From Aeromonas fluvialis (GTDB taxonomy: Bacteria > Pseudomonadota > Gammaproteobacteria > Enterobacterales > Aeromonadaceae): DNA of 64,000 nucleotides. A program made the position numbers and the translations under genes. Of this stretch, positions 47,144-57,540 are shown piece by piece (within the stretch, counting starts at the first letter, position 1; every line of letters begins with the position of its first letter). Under the pieces are notes generated by a model. That model did not search any database. It worked only from the letters and a program-made list of their open reading frames with translations, and was not told where the DNA came from. The DNA lies in assembly GCF_000819885.1 (NCBI RefSeq), contig NZ_CDBO01000036.1, positions 55,803 to 119,802 on the forward strand. Direction: 5' to 3'.

Positions 47144-47680
47144 ATGTTGAGAACCGAGCGCCCCGGTGACATGCTGCCGGTTTATGAGCTGCTGAGTGCC
47201 GCCTTCGGTCGTTCCGATGAGGCCGAACTGGTCAACCGCCTGCGCGAATGTGGCGCTGCTGTGGTGACCATGGTCGAAGAGGAAGAGTACGAGTTCATGG
47301 GGCACCTGATGCTAAGCCCGATCACCATTAACGGCATGGAAGGGCCCTGGCTCGGTCTGGCGCCGGTCGCGGTTCATCCCGACTGGCAAGGCCAGGGGGT
47401 CGGTTCGGATCTTGTCCGTGAAGGGCTTGATACGGCGCTCGAGATGGACTGGAAAGGGGTGGTGGTACTCGGGGATCCGGCCTATTACAGCCGTTTCGGT
47501 TTCCGCCCGGCCAGCGAGTTTGGCCTGCACTGCATCTATGAGGTACCTGCCGACTGCTTTATGGCGATGGAGCTGCAGGAGCGCGGTTTTGCGGGTGTGC
47601 AGGGCGAGGTACTCTATCACCCCCTGTTTGATCAACAGCCTGATGAGGTGGCATCAGAGCACCACACTACGTGTGAGTAG
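47144..47680 (+). CDS. YhbS-like GNAT N-acetyltransferase
   Basis: 178 aa. Acetyl-CoA binding loop VHPDWQGQGVGSDLVREGL; VVVLGDPAYYSRFGFRPASE is typical of the YhbS group. Six bp after the multidomain gene, so in the same operon. Substrate unknown. Confidence 0.88.
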   Translation: MLRTERPGDMLPVYELLSAAFGRSDEAELVNRLRECGAAVVTMVEEEEYEFMGHLMLSPITINGMEGPWLGLAPVAVHPDWQGQGVGSDLVREGLDTALEMDWKGVVVLGDPAYYSRFGFRPASEFGLHCIYEVPADCFMAMELQERGFAGVQGEVLYHPLFDQQPDEVASEHHTTCE

Positions 47681-47714
47681 CACAAAGCTCTCGTCGATGA
47701 GGGCTTCTGGTGAC

Positions 47715-47750
47715 AAAAGCCCTCCTCCTTTTTACGGAGGGGGGCTTTTT
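47715..47750 (+). terminator. Intrinsic terminator after the GNAT gene
   Basis: AAAAGCCC and CCTCC pair with GGAGG and GGGGCTTTTT around a T-rich loop; T tract at the end. Confidence 0.85.
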
Positions 47751-47971
47751 GCTGGGGCCACTCACTGGCTGACAAGTTGTTCGATTGGCCATGTTCGTCA
47801 CGAAAAAACCATTAGAGGTCGCGTTATTACCGTTGCCGTTGCGCGTATTTATGGGCCTCTATCTTATGACGACAGCCCTAGTGACACCGAGGTATTTACA
47901 CCCAATACGCAGCCACTCTTTACACGACAACAAAGTATCACCCGATGATAGGTTAACACTCAGGATTAATC

Positions 47972-49879
47972 ATGTTTGCTCGCTTTCAGCTACTTGGCTT
48001 GGCACTGCTTGCGCTACTCGCGCTGTCACTAAAATCCCTGTTACTGTTCTGGTCTCCAGACAGTTTTAGCATGCTGACGATGGCGCAGCAGCTTGAAGCC
48101 CTACTGTGGGGCTTTCGCTTTGATCTGGCTGCGGCAGCCTTGCTTTGGGCACCGATAGCACTGGCTTGCTGGTTAGCCGTTCGCTGCGGGTTACGTCGCC
48201 TCTCTTGGCTTTGGTGGTGGGTACCTGCCATCGCATTGGCGGGTATGCATCTTGGCGACCTGATGTATTTCGATAACTCAGGACGCCATGTCGGCTATGA
48301 ATTGGGGGAGCTAACCCGTGAGGCTGGCAGCCTGTTGACCACGGCATTTGAACAGTATCCGCTGCCGATGTTCATCTTATTGGTAGGGATGATCGTCAGC
48401 GCCATCGTGTGTCGCCGCCAGTCGCAGCTGCCTCAGCGCATCACCGTGAAAAATACCGAACTGCCGCTGTTATTGGTGCTTGCTATCGCTGTACTCGGTG
48501 TTCGCGGTTCACTGAGTGAACCACCGATGAAGCCCGATCGCGCCTATGCTATCGGCAACCCCAACCAGGCATTGCTCGCCCTGAACCCGGCCTATGCCAT
48601 GCTGATGAGCTCCATCGCGGTAGACAAGAAATCAAAGAGCACGCCGCTCTATCTGCAACTGCCAATGCCGAGTTCGCCACAATTGGCACAATTGGGCGCG
48701 TTTGATGATGCGGCGAACTACCAACCGCCTCAGCGCAAGATGAACATCGTCCTGCTCCTGCTGGAAAGCTGGCCTGCCGAGATGATGCGCAGTTACAACC
48801 CCGAGTCTCCTGTCATCACTCCCAATCTGGATGCACTCCAGGGGGAGGGGGTTCGTACTGACGGATTGATTTCAGGTGGCCGTCGTACGGTTGAAGGCTT
48901 CTTTGCTACGCTGTGCTCCTATCAAAATCCGCTGGAATCGGCTATTCCCAACACCCTATTGCAAGAGCGCCGCTATGAATGTCTTCCCAAGCTGTTGAGT
49001 GATGCCGGTTGGCATACCGCTATTTTCCAGGGCATGCATAAAGGGATAACCGGACAGTTTGTCCAACAGCTTGGCGCACAATCGTCCTACGGAAAACTGG
49101 AAATGCCAGCCCCGGAGGTCGAACAAAATGGGTGGGGTTATCAGGATCCTGACCTCTATCGCTTTGTCCTCAGTAAGGCTAAAGAAGAGCGGGGCCCCTT
49201 TTTCTACATGGTTAACAACACCACGACTCACGATGATAAGCTCCCCGCTGGTGAGCCTTGGACATTTGGTCACGACAGTCGCAGCCAACGTAAAATGAGC
49301 GTGATGCACTATGCCGACAAGGCGCTTGGTCACTTTATCGAGGAGTATAAAAAAGCAAATTTAGGCCCGACGCTGTTCGTGATCACGGCGGATCACACTT
49401 CTGGCGAGCGCAGTGGCAATATGGGGCGCTATTGGCTTCCTTTCGTGGTCTTCGCAACGGATGGCTCCATCGCACCACGCCATCAACCTGGCATCGGTGC
49501 CCAACAAGATATCGCCCCGACCATCCTCGATTTACTTGGTGGCAAAGCGCCTTGGTTTACCGGGCACTCACTGCTCCATGAACCACCACAAGGAGGCATC
49601 TATGCCACCAGCGGTGCTTTGGGCCGGGTCTATGGAGACAAGGTCATTGAATTCCCGATGAGCACCCCGAACAAGGTAACTTGCTTTAACTGGAAGCAAG
49701 ATCTGCCTCTACGCAAGCCGTTGCCATGCGATGCCGAGGCGCTCAAACAGCGTGATTTCACCTGGTCGTCTACCTGGTATCAGCAGAGGCTGCTGTTTGA
49801 GGGCAGAACACACGACTATGGCCGCACGACGCCATCCACTCTGTTGGCGCTCCATTCGGCGAAAGAAGCAGTACGCTAA
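47972..49879 (+). CDS. LTA synthase-like membrane sulfatase/phosphotransferase
   Basis: Alkaline-phosphatase-fold membrane enzyme, probably transferring a phosphoglycerol or phosphoethanolamine group to an envelope glycan. 635 aa. About five N-terminal membrane helices (to about residue 175), then a periplasmic catalytic domain: metal-binding Glu in LLLLESWPAEMM (about 265), likely nucleophile Thr306 in GGRRTVEGFF, and metal residues in ITADHTSGERSGNMGRY. Resembles LtaS/OpgB-type proteins; substrate cannot be read. The gene is less GC-rich than its neighbours and stands alone between terminators. Confidence 0.82.
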   Translation: MFARFQLLGLALLALLALSLKSLLLFWSPDSFSMLTMAQQLEALLWGFRFDLAAAALLWAPIALACWLAVRCGLRRLSWLWWWVPAIALAGMHLGDLMYFDNSGRHVGYELGELTREAGSLLTTAFEQYPLPMFILLVGMIVSAIVCRRQSQLPQRITVKNTELPLLLVLAIAVLGVRGSLSEPPMKPDRAYAIGNPNQALLALNPAYAMLMSSIAVDKKSKSTPLYLQLPMPSSPQLAQLGAFDDAANYQPPQRKMNIVLLLLESWPAEMMRSYNPESPVITPNLDALQGEGVRTDGLISGGRRTVEGFFATLCSYQNPLESAIPNTLLQERRYECLPKLLSDAGWHTAIFQGMHKGITGQFVQQLGAQSSYGKLEMPAPEVEQNGWGYQDPDLYRFVLSKAKEERGPFFYMVNNTTTHDDKLPAGEPWTFGHDSRSQRKMSVMHYADKALGHFIEEYKKANLGPTLFVITADHTSGERSGNMGRYWLPFVVFATDGSIAPRHQPGIGAQQDIAPTILDLLGGKAPWFTGHSLLHEPPQGGIYATSGALGRVYGDKVIEFPMSTPNKVTCFNWKQDLPLRKPLPCDAEALKQRDFTWSSTWYQQRLLFEGRTHDYGRTTPSTLLALHSAKEAVR

Positions 49880-49967
49880 GCGGTTGACGCCATTAATCAA
49901 CCGAGATCGGCGTCATGGTTAAAGGATCAATCTGGCTCCAACCCTTGCCTTGATTGGCTTGCAATAA

Positions 49968-49996
49968 AAAGAGGGAGGCATCATGCCTCCCTCTTT
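49968..49996. terminator. Bidirectional terminator between the LtaS-like gene and roxA
   Basis: AAAGAGGGAGGCA, loop TCA, TGCCTCCCTCTTT: 13-bp perfect stem with A/T ends, between convergent genes. Confidence 0.88.
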
Positions 49997-50090
49997 AACT
50001 CTTATCACTCGCGGGTTGGGACTCACATTTTCTTGGTTGACTAGCAGTTGACTAGCATGAGAGCCAAGGGCGCCCTTTGTTACCGCCGGA

Positions 50091-51221
50091 TCAGTTGAAG
50101 AACCAGTAACCGCGGTTGACCAGACGGGTCAGCAGTTGCAGGAAGCCGGCCTGATCGGCCAGCTCCACCATGTCGGCCTGAGTGATGATGTCCTTGTCGC
50201 ACAGCAGCGAAATGGCGGTGGGATCGATACTTTGCAGGGTCCAGGCTTCGCCATCGATATAGCACTGCTGGCTCTCGCCACTGAACCAGACGCTACGCAG
50301 GCCCGGCACCTTGATGGCGGGCTCGCCCTGGGTCAGCAGGTCAGCCACTTCTTCGGCGCTGTAGTCCGGCTCGACCGGGTTGACATCCAGATCGTGCTTG
50401 GCCTCGGAGATCATGGTGCCGAACCACTCCTTGAACAGGGTCTCATCATCGAGCGCCTGCTGCATCAGCTCGCGCAGGCGGTGCAGCTCGTGGGGCTGGA
50501 TCTCGCCGTGACGGGCACAGGGCTTGAGGTCGGCATCGCCGTAACGCTCGGTGCGCACCTCGTTGTCGATCAGATGGTCGGCAAAGGAGGAGATAAGCGC
50601 TTTGGCATCCGGCGCGCGGAAGCCCACCGAGAAGTTCATGGAGGGCTCGATGGCATAGCCCTCGTGGGGGAATCCGGGCGGAATGTAGAGGATGTCGCCC
50701 GGTTCCATGATGACGTCGATGATCGCCTCGAACGGCTCGCAGTGCAGCAGGGCGGCATGGGCGGCGAACTCGTGGCGCGGCGTGGCATCGCCGACACGCC
50801 AGTGGCGCTTGCCAAGACCCTGGGTGATGAACACATCGTAGTTGTCGATGTGGGGGCCGACACCCGCATGGGGGGTGGAGAAGCTCACCATCACATCGTC
50901 AAAACGCCAGCCCGGGATGAACTGGAACGGCAGCGCCAGCTCGTTCACCTCGGGAGCCCAGTGGTTGCAAGCCTGTACCAGAATGGTCCAGTTCTCTTCG
51001 CCCAGATGGTCGTAGGATTCGAAGGGACCGTGGGCTGCCTCCCACTTGCCGTCGAAACGGGTGACGAGGCGGGACTCTATCACCTCTTCCATGGCCAGAC
51101 CCGCCAGCTCGTCCGGGCTGATGGGATCCTGAAAGTCGGTGAAGCCGCCCTTGATAAGGAGCGGGCGCTTCTGCCAGTAGTGCTCGAGGAAGTGAGCGAT
51201 ATCCAGATTGAGTTGGTACAT
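50091..51221 (-). CDS. roxA: Ribosomal protein uL16 arginine hydroxylase RoxA (YcfD)
   Basis: Fe(II)/2-oxoglutarate JmjC oxygenase that hydroxylates an Arg of uL16. 376 aa. Iron-binding HxD in VGPHIDNYDVF and the distal His in PPGFPHEGYAIEPS; the C-terminal winged-helix part includes the dimer-type region. Starts MYQLNLDIAHFLEHYWQKRP, typical of the family. Downstream of purB on the same strand. Confidence 0.95.
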   Translation of the reverse strand: MYQLNLDIAHFLEHYWQKRPLLIKGGFTDFQDPISPDELAGLAMEEVIESRLVTRFDGKWEAAHGPFESYDHLGEENWTILVQACNHWAPEVNELALPFQFIPGWRFDDVMVSFSTPHAGVGPHIDNYDVFITQGLGKRHWRVGDATPRHEFAAHAALLHCEPFEAIIDVIMEPGDILYIPPGFPHEGYAIEPSMNFSVGFRAPDAKALISSFADHLIDNEVRTERYGDADLKPCARHGEIQPHELHRLRELMQQALDDETLFKEWFGTMISEAKHDLDVNPVEPDYSAEEVADLLTQGEPAIKVPGLRSVWFSGESQQCYIDGEAWTLQSIDPTAISLLCDKDIITQADMVELADQAGFLQLLTRLVNRGYWFFN

Positions 51222-51306
51222 GGTGCTTCTCGTATCTTGTGAGAGAGGGCTTGCCCAAGGCGGGCTTGGGCAAGGCCACTCGGGATCCTGCCGTGGCTGG
51301 GAAAAT

Positions 51307-51346
51307 AACAGGGGCCCTGTGGCGTATCGTGCACAGGGCCCCTGTT
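51307..51346 (-). terminator. Terminator of purB
   Basis: AACAGGGGCCCTGTG and its exact complement (15 bp) flank a 10-base loop, 15 bp after the purB stop; on the minus strand TTATTTT follows. Confidence 0.85.
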
Positions 51347-51360
51347 CATTGGTTATCTGC

Positions 51361-52773
<1,413 letters not shown>

Positions 52774-52856
52774 TCACGCAGTGGCCCGGTCGTTGGCAAG
52801 GGAGATCGGCTGTTCACCTTGCTATTGATCCTGTGGCCCCGCACGCGAGCCGATGA

Positions 52857-53471
52857 TTAGTAACGTTTGGCCAGCTCAACCATCTTCTTGCGAGCGAAGA
52901 TGATCTGGGTGCGGCTGCCACCGAGCTGACGCCACAGCACGCAGGCACGAATGCCCGCCAGCAGCAGGGCGCGCACCTTGTGCTGCACCAGCGGCTGCTG
53001 CAGGAACAGCGGGGTACCCGCCACCTGGATGCGCGGCCCGATGGGGCTGATAAGATCGCTGTAGATGCTCGCCATGTTGGCCAAAATCTGCTCGTCGAGC
53101 AGATCGAAGTGCTGTTGCTGGCGGCCAATCTGGCTGATCCGCTCACCCAGCATATTGAGAATGTCCTTGCGCTTGGCCAGCTTGCGCTCCAGTGCAATCA
53201 GGCTCACCACGTAGCGGGTCAGCTCGGCATTCTTCTGGCTGCCGTCGGCACCCAGCTGCTCGACCAGCGCACGGTAGCCGTCGCGAATGGCCAGATGGGT
53301 ATTGTTGAACACCTCAAGGGGCTGGCTCGGATTGGTCACCAGCACGCTGGAGAGGCTCTCGCGCAGGGCGGCCTCGTCACAGTTGCCGTCACGGGCCACC
53401 TTCTGTACCAGATAGGCGGCCTGGCAGATGCCGGCAAAGGCCATGGTTCTGTCTTGAAATTTATCGCTCAC
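52857..53471 (-). CDS. hflD: High-frequency lysogenization protein HflD homologue
   Basis: Peripheral inner-membrane protein; in E. coli it affects phage lambda CII. 204 aa, the usual length, all-helical. Starts MSDKFQDRTMAFAGICQAAY. Lies 23 bp after mnmA and before purB, the conserved order, which supports the call. Confidence 0.93.
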   Translation of the reverse strand: MSDKFQDRTMAFAGICQAAYLVQKVARDGNCDEAALRESLSSVLVTNPSQPLEVFNNTHLAIRDGYRALVEQLGADGSQKNAELTRYVVSLIALERKLAKRKDILNMLGERISQIGRQQQHFDLLDEQILANMASIYSDLISPIGPRIQVAGTPLFLQQPLVQHKVRALLLAGIRACVLWRQLGGSRTQIIFARKKMVELAKRY

Positions 53472-53494
53472 GTCTGCTGCCTTCTGTTAAGGAT

Positions 53495-54601
53495 TCAAAC
53501 CGGATGGCTGAAACGCTGTTCGATGATGCCACCGCCCAGACACTCTTCCCCGTCATAGAAGACGGCGGACTGACCCGGGGTCACCGCAGCCTGTTTCTCG
53601 TCGAAGATGACCCGGATGGTCTCATCGTCGATGGGCTGGATCAGGCAGGGGATATCCTGCTGGCGGTAGCGGGTCTTGACGGTGCAGCGGCGCGGCTCGC
53701 GGATTGGGGTGCGATCCACCCAGTGCAGCTGGCTGGCGATCAGGCCATCGGAGTAGAGGCGGGGATGTTCGCCCTGCGCCACGACCAGCACGTTGCGCTC
53801 GACCTCTTTGTCGACCACATACCAGGCCTCTTCGGTGGCATCTTTGCGACCGCCGATACCGAGCCCCTTGCGCTGGCCCAGGGTGTGGTACATCAAGCCC
53901 TGATGCTCGCCGATCACCTTGCCATCCACGGTCTCGATGGGGCCGGGCTGGGCGGGCAGGAACTTGGCCAGGAAGTCCTTGAACTTGCGCTCACCGATAA
54001 AGCAGATACCGGTGGAGTCTTTCTTCTTGGCGGTGATGAGATCGAGCTGCTCGGCGATGCGGCGCACCTCCGGCTTCTCCAGATCGCCAACCGGGAACAG
54101 GCTCTGACCCACCTGAGCTTCGCTCAAGGTATAGAGGAAGTAGCTCTGATCCTTGTTGGTGTCGAGACCGCGCAGCAGGCGCGGGCGGCCGGTGCTGTCG
54201 TCACGGCGCACATAGTGGCCGGTGGCGATGTAGCGGGCACCCAGCTCTTCGGCGGCAAATTCGAGGAACGCCTTGAACTTGATCTCCTTGTTGCACAGGA
54301 TATCCGGGTTCGGCGTGCGGCCAGCCTTGTACTCTTCGAGGAAGTGCTCGAACACATTGTCCCAGTACTCTGCGGCGAAGTTGATGGTGTGGAGTTTGAT
54401 CCCCAGCTTGTCGCAAACGGCCTTGGCATCAGCCAAATCCTGGGCGGCAGAGCAGTACTCGTCCGTGTCGTCTTCTTCCCAGTTCTTCATGAACAAGCCT
54501 TCGACCTGATAGCCCTGCTGCTGGAGCAGGTAGGCCGAGACGGAAGAATCCACGCCGCCGGACATGCCGACGATCACCTTGATTTGGCTGTTGTCTGTCA
54601 T
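53495..54601 (-). CDS. mnmA: tRNA 2-thiouridylase MnmA
   Basis: Adds sulfur to U34 of tRNA Lys, Glu and Gln using ATP. 368 aa. PP-loop [15 protein letters not shown]; catalytic cysteines in [12 protein letters not shown] and [12 protein letters not shown]. Receives sulfur from the Tus relay. Confidence 0.97.
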   Translation of the reverse strand: MTDNSQIKVIVGMSGGVDSSVSAYLLQQQGYQVEGLFMKNWEEDDTDEYCSAAQDLADAKAVCDKLGIKLHTINFAAEYWDNVFEHFLEEYKAGRTPNPDILCNKEIKFKAFLEFAAEELGARYIATGHYVRRDDSTGRPRLLRGLDTNKDQSYFLYTLSEAQVGQSLFPVGDLEKPEVRRIAEQLDLITAKKKDSTGICFIGERKFKDFLAKFLPAQPGPIETVDGKVIGEHQGLMYHTLGQRKGLGIGGRKDATEEAWYVVDKEVERNVLVVAQGEHPRLYSDGLIASQLHWVDRTPIREPRRCTVKTRYRQQDIPCLIQPIDDETIRVIFDEKQAAVTPGQSAVFYDGEECLGGGIIEQRFSHPV

Positions 54602-54758
54602 TAGTCGAAGTTACCAGTTCGTTTAAACGGGGCGTATTCTACCAGAGTTTTGCGCCCCCGGTCACATCTCCATGCCGCCGTTCCCATCAGGAACCTTGTA
54701 GCAGGAAATCGTTTTTCTGTTGTTGGCCTGTGCCACCTGAAAAGAGTGTCAAATGGCC

Positions 54759-55253
54759 TCAAATAAAGGCCTTGAGGGCCGAGAGCGGCAGCCGGGTACC
54801 CGCCAGATAGTCCTGAATGCACTGCCATACCAGGGGGCTTCTCAGGGCCGATTTGCATTCCGCTATTTCTTCCAGCGTAAGCCAGTGGCAAGCCAGCACA
54901 TCGCCGTCAGGATCCTCTGGATGGTGCTGACCCGGCGCCTTTTCAAGGTCGAAGATGATGGCGGTGCGCACATAGGTGGCCTCGCTGTCGGCCGGTTTGA
55001 ACAGATAGGTGCCGAGCCAGGCGGTTGGCGTGGCGGTCAGTCCCGTCTCCTCTTTCAGCTCGCGGCAAGCCGCTTCAAGCAGGTTCTCCCCCGGCTCCAC
55101 ATGGCCGGCGGGTTGGTTGAAACGGCGCTGGTCTTTTATCTCCTCTTCCACCACCAGAAAGCGGCCCTGCCACTGCACCAGAGCGGCGACCGTCAGGCGC
55201 GCTTCCATGGGGGGATGGCTGGTGGCCGAGGATCCTACCTGATTGCTCATCAT
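54759..55253 (-). CDS. nudJ: Nudix phosphatase NudJ
   Basis: Hydrolyses nucleoside di/triphosphates and HMP-PP. 164 aa. Nudix box [20 protein letters not shown] with TG next. A short N-terminal extension precedes [12 protein letters not shown], so the start could be the ATG about 15 codons in. Overlaps the end of rluE by 4 bp. Confidence 0.93.
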   Translation of the reverse strand: MMSNQVGSSATSHPPMEARLTVAALVQWQGRFLVVEEEIKDQRRFNQPAGHVEPGENLLEAACRELKEETGLTATPTAWLGTYLFKPADSEATYVRTAIIFDLEKAPGQHHPEDPDGDVLACHWLTLEEIAECKSALRSPLVWQCIQDYLAGTRLPLSALKAFI

Positions 55254-56146
55254 GACTCCTTGTCGTTGTTAGTGGGATTGCTCGTGCGGGCGGGTCGGCG
55301 CATCGTGCTGCGCCCGCTGCTGCGAGGTTTGCTGCCGGTCGGGTTCAGGGTTGCGCGTTCGGTTGAGTGAGTGCTGCGGGTGCGCTCGTCCCGTTTCGGT
55401 TGGTTTGAGCGTCGTGGCGCATCCCCTGTCGGTTTGGCATGTTCGCCTGCGCGTGCTGATGATGGACGCGGGCGGCGGGTGGAGATCGGCGCCAGTTCTG
55501 GGGCGGGCAGGCTGCGGCTCTCGCCGGGGGCCAAACCATCTAACGTCCAGTCACCGATGGCGTAGCGAATAAGGCGCAGGGTGGGGTGGCCGATATGGGC
55601 GGTCATCCGCCGTACCTGCCGGTTGCGTCCCTCCACTATCTTGATCTCCAGCCAGCAGGTAGGGATCTCCTTGCGCTCGCGAATGGGCGGATTGCGCGGC
55701 CACACCGCAGGTTCATCCATAATGCGCGCCCCGGCAGGCAGGGTCATGCCGTCGTTGAGCTCGACACCGGTGCGCAGGGCGGCCAGCTTCTCCTCGCTCG
55801 GGATCCCTTCCACCTGCACCCAGTAGGTCTTGGGGGTCTTCTCCCCCGGCTGGGTGAGGCGCGCCTGCAGCTTACCATCGTTGGTGAGCAGCAGCAGTCC
55901 CTCGCTGTCGCGATCGAGCCGCCCTGCGGCGTAGATGCCGGGTTCGGTGATGTAATCCTTGAGGGTCTCCCGGCCCGCCTCGTCGGTGAATTGGCACAGC
56001 ACCATGTAGGGCTTGTTCAGCAGGAGTAACTTACGATCCTCGGGGGCCAGCTCCGGTTTGCGGGGGGCTGCTGGTTTGGCCGCCGAGCGCGGGGCGTTAT
56101 CGCGCGGCGCACGGCTGACAGAGAGACGGGGGCGGGGAGATTTCAT
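55250..56146 (-). CDS. rluE: 23S rRNA pseudouridine synthase RluE-like
   Basis: RsuA-family synthase; E. coli RluE modifies U2457 of 23S rRNA. 298 aa from ATG 56146 (a GTG three codons earlier is also possible). Catalytic Asp in [40 protein letters not shown] is the second conserved block. The core ends near residue 215 and is followed by about 80 residues rich in Arg, Ser, Thr and Pro, absent from enteric RluE; it may bind RNA. Confidence 0.92.
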   Translation of the reverse strand: MKSPRPRLSVSRAPRDNAPRSAAKPAAPRKPELAPEDRKLLLLNKPYMVLCQFTDEAGRETLKDYITEPGIYAAGRLDRDSEGLLLLTNDGKLQARLTQPGEKTPKTYWVQVEGIPSEEKLAALRTGVELNDGMTLPAGARIMDEPAVWPRNPPIRERKEIPTCWLEIKIVEGRNRQVRRMTAHIGHPTLRLIRYAIGDWTLDGLAPGESRSLPAPELAPISTRRPRPSSARAGEHAKPTGDAPRRSNQPKRDERTRSTHSTERATLNPTGSKPRSSGRSTMRRPARTSNPTNNDKES

Positions 56147-56250
56147 CGGATACACACTTCAGACAGACGATGGCAGCGAGTGTACCACAGGGGGCTGAGG
56201 GCGGGATGAATGGCTGGCGTTACAGCAAGAAGCGCCCAGAGCCAATTCGG

Positions 56251-57018
56251 CTAGCTCAGCAGGCTCTCGATGACGATAGCCTGACGGGCGGGGGGCGAGC
56301 CCGCCAACAGCAGGGCGTGGCTGACCACATCGTCGATCATCGCCTGCGCCAGTCGGGTGAGGGGGCGCAGGGTCTCCCGTCCGCTGCCGACCGGCACCGC
56401 CAGCAGAATAATGGTCTGCACCGGCCCGATTTGAGAGCCCCACTGGATAGGCGTGTTGCAACTGAGCAGAGTCAGCACTGGCTGGCTGATCCCTTCGCTT
56501 AATACATGGGGCATGGCAAGGCCGGGGCGGATGATGGTGGCCGAGACCTGCTCGCGCCGTTCCACCGCGGCGGTCAGTGTGGCGCGGTCGGTGACCAGCT
56601 CGGCGGGCAGCAGATCGATCAGATGCTCGAGGGCTTCGGCTTTGCTTAGCGGCGCTGGACTGTGGGCCAGCTGGTGCAGGGCGAAGTGGTAGTCGGGCAG
56701 GGCGTTGGCCAGTCGCAATTCGGCCAGTGCGGCGGTGCGCGGGCGTACCAGCGGTTGACCCAGTTCGCCGCACCAGCAGGTAAACGCCATATGGGCCAGC
56801 TCGGCATCGATCCCTTCAATCTGCAATTGGCAGAGGTCACCGGGCTGGATGGCGAGGGTGAGCAGGGAGAGCGGATTGCTGGCGGCAACGGTCTGGCGCC
56901 GGGTGAGGTTAGCGCAGCGGATGGTGGATTTGAACATCCCCGCCAGCCGGTTCAACTGCTTGGCCTGGGTGATGCTCAACCCCTGCTGGCAGTAGAAGGT
57001 GATCTCGCGGGTCAGCAT
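56251..57018 (-). CDS. HPr-like/PTS fructose EIIA fusion with a degenerate HPr site
   Basis: 255 aa. Residues 1-90 fit HPr, but the active-site stretch is GLSITQAK: Ser15 stands where HPr has the phosphorylated His15, and the following Arg is lost. Residues about 110-255 are a PTS_EIIA type-2 domain with the phospho-His in RPGLAMPHVLSEG (His171). Order is HPr then EIIA, the reverse of FruB-type DTP proteins. Overlaps the EIIB gene by 1 base. The dead HPr may be regulatory. Confidence 0.8.
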   Translation of the reverse strand: MLTREITFYCQQGLSITQAKQLNRLAGMFKSTIRCANLTRRQTVAASNPLSLLTLAIQPGDLCQLQIEGIDAELAHMAFTCWCGELGQPLVRPRTAALAELRLANALPDYHFALHQLAHSPAPLSKAEALEHLIDLLPAELVTDRATLTAAVERREQVSATIIRPGLAMPHVLSEGISQPVLTLLSCNTPIQWGSQIGPVQTIILLAVPVGSGRETLRPLTRLAQAMIDDVVSHALLLAGSPPARQAIVIESLLS

Positions 57019-57323
57019 CAGGCCGGGAGCGGCAGCGCTTTGAGCACGGCCTTGGCATCCAGTAGCACGGTTTCCAGTCTCACCTGACGGATGGGACAGC
57101 CGAGGAAGCGCTCTTTCTGCTCAATCTCGATATCGGAGGCAATCAGCACCAGGTCGGCGCTGGCAATATCGCGGGCGGTCAGCATATTCTCCATGCCCAT
57201 GGCGCCCTGAGTCTCGACCTTGATCTTGAGCCCCAGCGCAGTGGCGGCTTTTTGCAGGGCATCGGCAGCCATATAGGTATGGGCAATACCGGTCGGGCAA
57301 GCGGTGACGGCGACGATCTTCAT
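57018..57323 (-). CDS. PTS fructose-type EIIB component (stand-alone)
   Basis: 101 aa from ATG 57323, starting MKIVAVTACPTGIAHTYMAA; Cys9 in TACPTGIAHT is the phosphorylation site. Coupled to the HPr-like/EIIA gene. No EIIC gene is next to this pair; the nearest is the complete IIABC at 59445-61352. Confidence 0.9.
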   Translation of the reverse strand: MKIVAVTACPTGIAHTYMAADALQKAATALGLKIKVETQGAMGMENMLTARDIASADLVLIASDIEIEQKERFLGCPIRQVRLETVLLDAKAVLKALPLPA

Positions 57324-57489
57324 CTGCTCTCTGTGATGCTGACAAGGGGGAGCAACAAGATAGCGCCAGTGGGAGGCTTTTACCAAAAGTCCATATGAAA
57401 AGTGGGATCGTGATGGGGATATGCCCGTCCCTTGAACGGCTATGCAGGTTGATATGGGCCAGACGGGAGTGGGGTTTCCTCAAACAACA

Positions 57490-57513
57490 AGGGCCGCCCC
57501 TCTGGGTGGCCCT
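57490..57513 (-). terminator. Terminator of uhpT
   Basis: AGGGCCGCCC and GGGTGGCCCT form a stem around a 4-base loop; on the minus strand TTGTTGTTTG follows, 27 bp after the uhpT stop. Confidence 0.78.
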
Positions 57514-57540
57514 GAACACTCAGCGATAATCTTGAGGGGA

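Noticed and set aside
47785..48069. Small gene in the gap before the LtaS-like gene
   Set aside because: No ribosome site, overlaps the next start in another frame, and no domain.
50136..51242. Plus-strand frame opposite roxA
   Set aside because: Antisense shadow; the minus-strand product has the complete JmjC motifs.
53504..54604. Plus-strand frame opposite mnmA
   Set aside because: Shadow with Gly/Ala/Asp-rich content and no recognisable domain, while MnmA is intact.
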